Source of the DNA: Lachnospiraceae bacterium EP-SM-12S-S03
GTDB taxonomy: Bacteria > Bacillota > Clostridia > Lachnospirales > Lachnospiraceae
Length of the DNA stretch: 64,000 nt
Reading direction: 5' to 3'
NCBI GenBank assembly: GCA_020540725.1
Contig: JAJBSL010000012.1
Location: 1-64,000, forward strand
Program-made: the position numbers and the translations under genes
Part shown: piece by piece, positions 47,458 through 53,554 of the stretch
Layout: each line of letters begins with the position of its first letter
How positions within the stretch are numbered: the first letter of the stretch is position 1
Notes under the pieces: generated by a model
What the model saw: the letters and a program-made list of their open reading frames with translations, nothing else
Database searches by the model: none
What the model was told of the DNA's origin: nothing

Positions 47458-48177
47458 TTATAATCTTTCCGGTAGATAAAAGGCTTTTGTTTCTACGGAA
47501 TTGTCTTCAAAATCCATTTCTACATAATAATCCCGGATGAAAATTGATCGGTAATAATCTTGTAAGGAATAGATATCAAGAGTTTTAAAATCGACCAAAC
47601 ACAGCGGGATTGGTTCTTTCTTTTCATTTTCATATTTCCAATATTCTAAGGAAGCTGCAACTTTATCAAGGCAACTTTGGCAGAGATGATCCGTTAGATT
47701 TCTTTTGTTCAATTTATAGTTTTCCGGTAACGTGATATCTATCTCAGCCATTCCTCTGGAAACATCTCCATGAGAGGAATAGGTGATTTCGCCTGTGTTT
47801 CCAAAAAGTATATTTGAACCGGTTTTATTTGGTATTTCATTTCCGCTTTCATCATATGCTTTCAGTTGGAAATCTAAGACGTGCCAATCATTAAGAGAAA
47901 TCAGTCCAACCGTATCAAATTTTCGATAATAGTCCATCATACTATAATCAGAACTTCCACATAAATAGCATGTAGAGAGATCTTTCAGGCTTGATTGCAG
48001 ATCGTCAAAGGTTATTTCTATCCGTTCTTTTGGGGCGTCTGCTTTCAGGGAATGTGTTAGAAAAATACCGTGATGTTGATGGATAGCATAACCGATGAGA
48101 AAGGATACAGCTAATAGGATGGTGTACCAGAATAAATCTTTCCTGATATGATAATATTTTTTTCTTTTTTCATGCAT
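47458..48177 (-). CDS. membrane-anchored CxxC protein of unknown function
   Basis: A 239-residue protein with one N-terminal span (DLFWYTILLAVSFLIGYAI) and an extracytoplasmic domain bearing two CxxC pairs, CYLC (about residue 69-72) and CQSC (about 167-170), which could bind zinc or form disulfides. GGAGG lies 9 nt before the ATG. No family recognised. It is divergent from the ribbon-helix-helix gene, sharing a repeat-rich intergenic region. Confidence 0.75.
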   Translation of the reverse strand: MHEKRKKYYHIRKDLFWYTILLAVSFLIGYAIHQHHGIFLTHSLKADAPKERIEITFDDLQSSLKDLSTCYLCGSSDYSMMDYYRKFDTVGLISLNDWHVLDFQLKAYDESGNEIPNKTGSNILFGNTGEITYSSHGDVSRGMAEIDITLPENYKLNKRNLTDHLCQSCLDKVAASLEYWKYENEKKEPIPLCLVDFKTLDIYSLQDYYRSIFIRDYYVEMDFEDNSVETKAFYLPERL

Positions 48178-48205
48178 AATCGAATTCCTCCGTGAAAAAA
48201 TATAA

Positions 48206-48288
48206 TGTACTTAAAATAAGTCCGTTTAAAACATTCTACCATTATTTGTACTTAAAATGAACTTGAAATATGAACTTAATATGTACTT
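48206..48288. promoter_or_regulatory. ACTTAAAATAAGT-type repeats in a divergent promoter region
   Basis: Three related sites: TGTACTTAAAATAAGT (48206-48221), TGTACTTAAAATGAACT (48247-48263) and TGAACTTAATATGTACT (48271-48287). Each has dyad character (ACTTA..TAAGT). They precede the ribbon-helix-helix gene and lie upstream of the divergent CxxC protein gene; operators for the small regulator are likely. Confidence 0.55.
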
Positions 48289-48309
48289 ATAGAGATGGAG
48301 AGAATAATC

Positions 48310-48471
48310 ATGGAGAAAGAGAAGCATTTAGGATTACGGATTGATGCTGAAACGCATAAAAAACTGAAAAGCCTGGCAGAATTTGAAGGGCGTTCGATCA
48401 ATGGAGAAGTGTTATATTTAATACGTCAGGCAATCATAGAATTTGAAAATAAGTATGGGGAACTGAAATAA
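48310..48471 (+). CDS. ribbon-helix-helix (Arc-type) DNA-binding protein
   Basis: A 53-residue protein, MEKEKHLGLRIDAETHKKLK continuing SLAEFEGRSINGEVLYLIRQ. The beta-strand LGLRID, helix AETHKKLKSLAEFEGRS and helix INGEVLYLIRQAIIEFE fit the Arc/MetJ fold exactly. GGAGAG precedes the ATG. It is a single-gene unit closed by a hairpin and probably represses its own promoter through the repeats at 48206-48288. Confidence 0.88.
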   Translation: MEKEKHLGLRIDAETHKKLKSLAEFEGRSINGEVLYLIRQAIIEFENKYGELK

Positions 48472-48500
48472 AAGAATCTTCACATATGGATACAAGAAAA

Positions 48501-48531
48501 GCCCGTTCGGTTGTATGGAACGGGCAAATTT
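48501..48531. terminator. terminator between the RHH and ImmA genes
   Basis: GCCCGTTC (48501-48508) pairs with GAACGGGC (48518-48525), followed by AAATTTTATTT on the plus strand and preceded by CTTTTC-type T-rich sequence on the minus strand; it serves both converging genes. Confidence 0.8.
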
Positions 48532-49046
48532 TATTTGGCCAGGAAGTTGCTCTGTATTTCCAGTGGCATATTGTAGTTCTGACCACGCTTGATCAGACTG
48601 TATAACTTGAAGCTCATGAGTTCCGGACTGGAGTTTAAGCAGCTACAGAGCCCGAAATAGTTCAGATCTTCGTTCTTTGACAGGTCTGCGATTTCTTTAT
48701 CATCCAGGATAAGATCTGCAGCGAAAAGGTTCGCTTCGTATTCCGTATTATCCCTCATGTTATATAAGACATCATCTTTCATCGGCGCCATTTTGAGCTG
48801 AGAGCGATGCAGAATGATGTGACCGAGTTCGTGGGCGGCAACGATCTTTTTCTCTTCCTCAGATAGAAAACTGCTTACCATGACATAAATGGTCTGGCAG
48901 CTCATGAAACAGTATCCTTTTAATTTTTCGTAGCGGTCTGTTTCTCCAACGATCACATTCATTTCTTCCAGTATTTCAAAAGGATCTCTGGTCTTGAACT
49001 TTTTTACAAGTTTTTCTACTTTGTTGTAAATATATGAATTCCCCAA
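48531..49046 (-). CDS. ImmA/IrrE-family metallo-endopeptidase
   Basis: About 171 residues. The zinc-protease motif is HELGH in KIVAAHELGHIILHR, with a downstream glutamate in NTEYEANLFAADLIL. In ICEBs1 the ImmA protease cleaves the ImmR repressor to induce transfer; this gene follows an XRE regulator in the same order, so the role is likely conserved. The start is uncertain: a GTG at 49055 lies inside the GAGGTGAT site, while a TTG at 49046 is correctly spaced from it, so I use 49046. Confidence 0.87.
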   Translation of the reverse strand: MGNSYIYNKVEKLVKKFKTRDPFEILEEMNVIVGETDRYEKLKGYCFMSCQTIYVMVSSFLSEEEKKIVAAHELGHIILHRSQLKMAPMKDDVLYNMRDNTEYEANLFAADLILDDKEIADLSKNEDLNYFGLCSCLNSSPELMSFKLYSLIKRGQNYNMPLEIQSNFLAK

Positions 49047-49138
49047 ATATATCACCTCGTGTATGAATCAAACAGAAGTGGGCAATGTACTTCTGACAAT
49101 AAAACTATATCCTATAGGCTGTCCAATAATCACCCCAT

Positions 49139-49549
49139 CTATTTGGCATCTAAATATTTCTTTGGTGTAAATTTCTTTGCACGTCTCTTGGAATCCAGAT
49201 ATAAAGACTGGATCTCATCCATAAAGGCTGTTTTGTCTTCATCAGAAAGTTCCCCGCCGGCGAACATTGCAGCGGCCTGTTCTAAGATCTGCTGAGCTTG
49301 TTTTGCTCCACGGTTTCCAAATTGTTCAGATGCTTCTGTGATAAAAGCCTCTTCTTCTGTCATGAGATAGGAGATATCGCAGCTTAAAATGTCTGCAAGT
49401 TTCTGGTAAAGGTCATGTTTCTTTGGATAACGGCCTTCAATTTCCCATCCCCGAACAGTCCGAAGGGAGACACCGACAGCATCGGCTAATTGGGTTTGGT
49501 TGAGTCCTTTGTTCTTTCTTAAATTTTTCACTTTTTCACCGAATGTCAT
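49139..49549 (-). CDS. XRE-family regulator (ImmR-like)
   Basis: A 136-residue protein: N-terminal HTH (MTFGEKVKNLRKNKGLNQTQ, LADAVGVSLRTVRGWEIEGRYPKK) and a C-terminal helical half. It is paired with an ImmA-type protease and faces the polymerase operon across a divergent promoter region with TTGCC repeats and a 17-bp palindrome. I infer that it represses both promoters and that protease action relieves this. Confidence 0.9.
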   Translation of the reverse strand: MTFGEKVKNLRKNKGLNQTQLADAVGVSLRTVRGWEIEGRYPKKHDLYQKLADILSCDISYLMTEEEAFITEASEQFGNRGAKQAQQILEQAAAMFAGGELSDEDKTAFMDEIQSLYLDSKRRAKKFTPKKYLDAK

Positions 49550-49639
49550 AAAAATACCTACTTTCTAATTGGCGTTTCAGGATCTTTATGTATGATGCTG
49601 AAACGGGATGGGAAATAAATTTCCCATAATCAACAAGTT

Positions 49640-49656
49640 GCCTCTTGACAAGAGGC
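49640..49656. promoter_or_regulatory. 17-bp palindrome over the polymerase promoter
   Basis: GCCTCTTGACAAGAGGC is a perfect dyad whose centre contains the TTGACA -35 hexamer of the rightward promoter. A second, GGCAATTACTTGCC, lies at 49691-49704 by the leftward -10. Both are probable repressor sites. Confidence 0.65.
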
Positions 49657-49673
49657 GAATGATTGCCTATAAT
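49645..49673 (+). promoter_or_regulatory. consensus promoter of the polymerase operon
   Basis: TTGACA (49645-49650), 17-bp spacer, TATAAT (49668-49673): a perfect sigma-A promoter, which would need repression in the quiescent element. Confidence 0.85.
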
Positions 49674-49707
49674 GTGAATCACAACAGAACGGCAATTACT
49701 TGCCTAT

Positions 49708-49736
49708 AATATAAATGATATTTCCTTTCTTGTCAA
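49708..49736 (-). promoter_or_regulatory. promoter of the XRE-ImmA operon
   Basis: Minus strand TTGACA (49736-49731), 17-bp spacer, TATATT (49713-49708). It faces, and lies downstream of, the rightward promoter, so the two transcripts overlap by tens of bases. Confidence 0.75.
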
Positions 49737-49854
49737 TGGATTTACTGAAAATTGCCTGTTTTGACACGATTTCTATCGTGTGAAAACGAGTTGGGATGAG
49801 ATCGGATTGCTTATGGGAAAGAGAAAGATAGGCAACTTATGGGAGGTGATTGAT

Positions 49855-51126
49855 TTGAAACAGAAGGAAACATTCCTCTGTATTGATCTGAAATCTTTTT
49901 ATGCTTCTGTTGAGTGTGTGGAAAGAGGACTGGATCCGTTTACTACCAATCTGGTTGTTGCAGATCCGGACCGATCGGTATCCACCATTTGCCTTGCTAT
50001 CACGCCGGCTATGAAAAAGCTGGGGATCCGTAACCGTTGCAGGATCCATGAGATACCGAATCATATCGAATATATTGTGGCAAAACCGAGGATGCAGCTC
50101 TATATGGAGTATTCGGCAAGGATCTATGGGATTTATTTAAACTATGTGGCAAAAGAAGATATCCATGTTTACAGTGTGGATGAGTGCTTTATGGATGTCA
50201 CAAGATACCTTCCCCTGTATCACCTTACTGCGAAAGAAATGGCACAAAAACTGATGGATGCGGTTATGGAAGAAACCGGAATTACAGCAACAGCAGGAAT
50301 TGGAACTAACCTGTATCTTGCAAAGATCGCAATGGATATTGTGGCAAAACATATAGAGGATCATATCGGAATGCTGGATGAGATCTCTTACCGGGAACAG
50401 TTATGGGGACATAAACCATTGAGTGATTTCTGGCGCATTGGTTCCAGAACAGAGAGAAAATTAGCCGGATATGGAATCCAAACGATGGGAGATATCGCAC
50501 TTGCCTCTATCCAGTCGGAAGACTGGCTGTATAAAATGTTTGGGATCGATGCAGAACTATTGATCGATCATGCCTGGGGCTGTGAGTCCTGTAAAATGAG
50601 TGATATCAAAAATTATCATACAGAAGAGCATAGTCTTTCTAATGGACAGGTATTGATGAGAAATTACACATTTGAAGAAGCTACTGTTGTTGTAAGAGAA
50701 ATGACAGATGTACTGGTTCTGGATCTGGTGGAAAAGGGACTGGTAACGAATTCTGTAACCTTGTGGATCGCTTACGATCATCGTTTTGAAAGGGAGCCAT
50801 CGAAAGGAACCGTAAGGTTTCCGGATCGTACCAATCGTTCCAAGGAAATGATCGATACAGTAGAAGCGCTTTATCGAAAGATCGCAGATCCACATACCGG
50901 GATCAGACGGATAGAGATTATTGCAAATAAGATAACACCGGAAGGCTATCAGCAATATACTCTTTTCCAGGATTCCATAAAAGCAGAAAAGGAAAGACAT
51001 CTGCAGGAAGCAGTATTACAGGTGAAAAAGCGTTATGGAAAAAATGCGATCATGCGGGGATCCAATCTGTTGGAATGTTCTACCTATCGGGAAAGAAATA
51101 ATCAGGTTGGGGGACATCGTGCGTAG
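49855..51126 (+). CDS. Y-family DNA polymerase (UmuC/DinB type)
   Basis: About 423 residues of a translesion polymerase. Palm motifs FLCIDLKSFYASVECVERGLDP and the catalytic YSVDECFMDV (Asp-Glu) are present, as is the helix-hairpin region WRIGSRTERKLAGYGI. I chose the TTG at 49855 because GGAGGTGA lies 5 nt before it; in-frame GTG 49780 and ATG 49813 lack a site. UmuC-like genes paired with a YolD gene are common on Firmicutes mobile elements, where they may help replication on transfer or cause mutagenesis. Confidence 0.92.
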   Translation: MKQKETFLCIDLKSFYASVECVERGLDPFTTNLVVADPDRSVSTICLAITPAMKKLGIRNRCRIHEIPNHIEYIVAKPRMQLYMEYSARIYGIYLNYVAKEDIHVYSVDECFMDVTRYLPLYHLTAKEMAQKLMDAVMEETGITATAGIGTNLYLAKIAMDIVAKHIEDHIGMLDEISYREQLWGHKPLSDFWRIGSRTERKLAGYGIQTMGDIALASIQSEDWLYKMFGIDAELLIDHAWGCESCKMSDIKNYHTEEHSLSNGQVLMRNYTFEEATVVVREMTDVLVLDLVEKGLVTNSVTLWIAYDHRFEREPSKGTVRFPDRTNRSKEMIDTVEALYRKIADPHTGIRRIEIIANKITPEGYQQYTLFQDSIKAEKERHLQEAVLQVKKRYGKNAIMRGSNLLECSTYRERNNQVGGHRA

Positions 51127-51137
51127 GAGGTGAAAGT

Positions 51138-51554
51138 ATGCTGGCAAAGGCTTATCAGAAATATTTATATATTCCGAGACCGGTTTCCAAAAGATATCCT
51201 ATGGATGTGCAGCACAGAGCGAAGCAATTTGCCCCTTTTGCAGCACTTCGAGGATTTGAGGAGATCGTTCGGAAACAGGAAATACTTTATGAACAAAGGA
51301 AGGTGTTATCCGAAGAACAAAAGTGTGGATTGGATAGGAAGCTTCAGATGGTTTCTGTTGGAATGAAGATACAGGCAACTTATTTTAAAGAAAGCTGGGA
51401 AATGAAACCGGCAGGTCAGTATCATACGATTTGCGGAACCGTTGAATTTTTTGATCCATCCATTCATTTACGGATTGATGACACAATCATTTTGATCCCG
51501 GATCTTTGTGAGTTATCCGGAGATATATTTGAAGAATTGGAATTACCTTGTTAA
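51138..51554 (+). CDS. YolD-like protein
   Basis: A 138-residue protein starting MLAKAYQKYLYIPRPVSKRYP. The region MDVQHRAKQFAPFAALRGFEEI and the C-terminal GTVEFFDPSIHLRIDDTIILIPDLCEL fit YolD-like proteins, regularly encoded beside Y-family polymerases and thought to be partners or regulators. AGGAGG precedes the ATG, 12 bp after the polymerase stop. After its stop the same frame stays open for nearly 60 codons (to about 51,731) without a start codon; 51555-51783 otherwise shows nothing. Confidence 0.8.
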   Translation: MLAKAYQKYLYIPRPVSKRYPMDVQHRAKQFAPFAALRGFEEIVRKQEILYEQRKVLSEEQKCGLDRKLQMVSVGMKIQATYFKESWEMKPAGQYHTICGTVEFFDPSIHLRIDDTIILIPDLCELSGDIFEELELPC

Positions 51555-51783
51555 ATACAATCGGCAGAAATTCTTAGGATCCTGGGTGAGTGGGAATCCG
51601 GAGATAATAAGGATGGATGCGCCAGATCAACAAAGCAGGTCTGGGATTTGATGATCATGCTGTTCGTGCAGCTTTGGCACTTACGGAATGGACAACATGA
51701 TGCTCATAAGGCGGATTTGATTTCCCTTTGATCCGTTGAGTAATAAAATGGACTTTTTTATTATTGCTTAAAGGAGGAAGCCT

Positions 51784-52020
51784 ATGGGATCAGATGCTAT
51801 CAGATGGCATGTACATTGCTCTGTATGCGGAGCATTTATTGAAAAAAGCGCACATTGCGATTCAGAAGTAGAATGTAAGAAATGTAGAAGCACTTTGGAG
51901 ATTTTAGTAAAAGATGATATTGTTTCAGTACGGCCTTTGCACATCAAAGACGAAAAACTGAAAGAAAGAATGCGGGTATATTCTCAAAAAGTGATGAATT
52001 CCCGAAAGGAAACTAAATAA
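51784..52020 (+). CDS. small zinc-ribbon protein
   Basis: A 78-residue protein with CSVC (residues 13-16), then Cys26 and CKKC (33-36), a likely zinc ribbon, followed by a charged helical tail. AAAGGAGG precedes the ATG. It belongs to the element's plus-strand operon, but no family name or role can be given. DNA or RNA binding is possible from the fold. Confidence 0.7.
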   Translation: MGSDAIRWHVHCSVCGAFIEKSAHCDSEVECKKCRSTLEILVKDDIVSVRPLHIKDEKLKERMRVYSQKVMNSRKETK

Positions 52021-52122
52021 AATGAGCTATTAGGATAAGCGGTGGATTTGGCTGGAACCATCAAGGCTGCACCTGATAGCAAGAGTTTGTCAAGGAGCTG
52101 AACCTGACTGGAATCATGAAGA

Positions 52123-52205
52123 GCCCGGCAAAACATTTGCAGATACAATGCAGGATGATATTTCATTCTGTGTCTGTGGAAGCATTTGTTTTGCCGGCTT
52201 TTTTT
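52123..52205 (+). terminator. long terminator after the zinc-ribbon gene
   Basis: AGCCCGGCAAAACATTTGC pairs with GCATTTGTTTTGCCGGCT (near perfect) around a 41-nt loop, ending in TTTTTTT. It isolates the sigma-like gene from the genes before it. Confidence 0.75.
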
Positions 52206-52241
52206 GTTTTCTCAAAAATTTAAAAAAAGTTGAGTTTTTAA

Positions 52242-52278
52242 CCTGTAAAACAGGGCTTTTTCCTTTCTATATATAGAG
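52242..52278 (+). promoter_or_regulatory. 33-nt conserved element, copy 1
   Basis: A short hairpin CCTGT-AAA-ACAGG followed by GC, a TTTTTCCTTTC tract and TATATAT. The same sequence with the same spacing occurs at 53112-53148. It lies about 190-220 bp upstream of the sigma-like gene. It could be a promoter read by that factor, or a weak processing/termination stem. Confidence 0.5.
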
Positions 52279-52349
52279 GGCAAAGTTTCGTGTGCAAAAA
52301 TCAGAGATGATACGGGATTTTGTATGATATAGCCGAAGGAGGTAATTAC

Positions 52350-52439
52350 ATAGGAGCTACGGGCTCCCGTTCAAAAAAAACGGGTGAGTTCGTGGCTAAT
52401 TGTGATGAGATTTTTATAGAGTTCATGGATCACCCGTAG
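52350..52439 (+). other. structured leader with a possible 29-codon AUA-initiated frame
   Basis: AAGGAGG is followed 8 nt later by ATA, opening a frame of 29 codons (IGATGSRSKKTGEFVANCDE then IFIEFMDHP) that ends at TAG 52437-52439. The same bases form competing stems: GCTACGGG (356-363)/CCCGTAGC (433-440) with CCCGTT/AACGGG inside, versus ACGGGTGA (380-387)/TCACCCGT (430-437); offsets are from 52000. It lies 25 bp before the sigma-like gene, so a leader-peptide switch is possible, or a small gene with a mutated start. Confidence 0.45.
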
Positions 52440-52463
52440 CCGTAAGGCAGAAAGGTGGTCCAT

Positions 52464-53084
52464 ATGTTGACATTAAAAGAATTGAAGAAAGTAGTAAAAG
52501 TGGCAGGTATGACAAAGAGAGTCCCTTCTGAAAAGGCGTTAGAAAAAGAAGAGATTGTAGTAAAGGAAATTTTGAGTGGGGAATGTGATATTACCGTTTA
52601 CGCAAATGGGTATGTGTTATACAGGGAAAACGGAAAGAAAACCATCTTTCCACTACATTCCTGTAAAGATTATCAATACATGGATGTGAAGGAAGATCGA
52701 AGTATTATGAACGAAGAATTTTTTGACAACGAAAATTGGTACATTCGTTTGTTAATGGAAGCAACGGATCGTATGGAAATAAATCAGACTAAGGTGGCAT
52801 CAAACCATAGACTCGTTTCGTATAGCGATTATGCGGATGACAGGATCTTACTGCTAGATCCAGCTTCAGATTTTCTCGACCAGTATATTGAAAAAGAGAT
52901 GGTCCGCGATTTCTTAGGTTGTCTGACTGCCAGACAGAAAGAGATCATCCAGTTATTTTACTTTGAAGAAATGAATCAAGAGAAGATTGCGGACTATCTT
53001 GGGATCAGACAGCAGAGTGTTTGTGAAATGATGCAAAGAGCACTTTCTGTCATGAAAAAACATGCAGATGAAGAAGAAAATTAA
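52464..53084 (+). CDS. sigma-70 region 4-type regulator of the element
   Basis: A 206-residue protein. The C-terminal 60 residues are a clear sigma region 4: FLGCLTARQKEIIQLFYFEE, then MNQEKIADYLGIRQQSVCEM, MQRALSVMKKH. The N-terminal 140 residues show no region 2 and are not recognised. The ATG at 52464 has AAAGGTGG about 5 nt upstream. Similar proteins in Tn1549/CTn elements are annotated sigma-like; it may bind the conserved element found at 52242 and 53112 and activate transfer genes. Confidence 0.85.
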   Translation: MLTLKELKKVVKVAGMTKRVPSEKALEKEEIVVKEILSGECDITVYANGYVLYRENGKKTIFPLHSCKDYQYMDVKEDRSIMNEEFFDNENWYIRLLMEATDRMEINQTKVASNHRLVSYSDYADDRILLLDPASDFLDQYIEKEMVRDFLGCLTARQKEIIQLFYFEEMNQEKIADYLGIRQQSVCEMMQRALSVMKKHADEEEN

Positions 53085-53111
53085 AAAAAATCAAAAAAAT
53101 TTAAAAAGCAC

Positions 53112-53148
53112 CCTGTAAAACAGGCCGTTTTCCTTTCGTTATATGAAG
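53112..53148 (+). promoter_or_regulatory. 33-nt conserved element, copy 2
   Basis: CCTGTAAAACAGG, then CCGTTTTCCTTTC and TATAT, matching copy 1 at 52242 base for base apart from about four positions. It follows the sigma-like gene and lies 400 bp before the surface-protein gene. Confidence 0.5.
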
Positions 53149-53170
53149 ACGTTTGTAAGAAACACTTCAT

Positions 53171-53190
53171 GTACCTTGAAAAGAGAATAG
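53171..53190 (+). promoter_or_regulatory. boxA-like antitermination motif
   Basis: GTACCTTGAAAAGAGAATAG closely resembles the ACCTTGAAAACT boxA-type motif of Lachnospiraceae rRNA operons, about 30 bp after the conserved element. It could mark the start of a long antiterminated transcript. Confidence 0.4.
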
Positions 53191-53364
53191 CCTGCCCGGA
53201 GTGATACCTGCCTTGAATGTGCATTGTGCGTGTCCTGACAGAGAAAACGTTTTGGAGATATGGACTCTAAAACAGGAACGGATCCGGGGAAGAGAACAGG
53301 AAAACGCTTAAATCTTAAATAAAAAATAATTGTCTGAATCAAAATGAGGATGACAGTAGAAATC

Positions 53365-53404
53365 ATATGGCGGTGTTTGTTTGAAAAAGCAGATACCGCC
53401 ATAT
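53365..53404 (+). terminator. hairpin in the long leader of the surface-protein gene
   Basis: ATATGGCGGT (53365-53374) and ACCGCCATAT (53395-53404) form a perfect 10-bp stem, followed by ATTTGTG rather than a T-run. The 470-bp region 53085-53554 contains no convincing gene. Confidence 0.5.
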
Positions 53405-53554
53405 ATTTGTGCTGTTATCTCGGCAAAAGTGCTGACTGTCCCAAATAGCACAAAACCAGGAAAGGAGGGGATTATTTTCAGGAAAGAATGATGGAAAACG
53501 ATGAACAAGTATAACGGATAAATAAGATTCAGAAGAAAGGAAGGATTTAAGAAC

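Noticed and set aside
49780..49854. Longer N-terminus of the Y-family polymerase from GTG 49780 or ATG 49813
   Set aside because: Neither start has a ribosome binding site, while the TTG at 49855 has GGAGGTGA at ideal spacing and directly precedes the conserved palm start.
51555..51783. In-frame extension of the YolD-like gene after its stop
   Set aside because: The frame stays open for nearly 60 codons but has no start codon or binding site, and family length fits the annotated stop; read-through or decay cannot be shown from one sequence.
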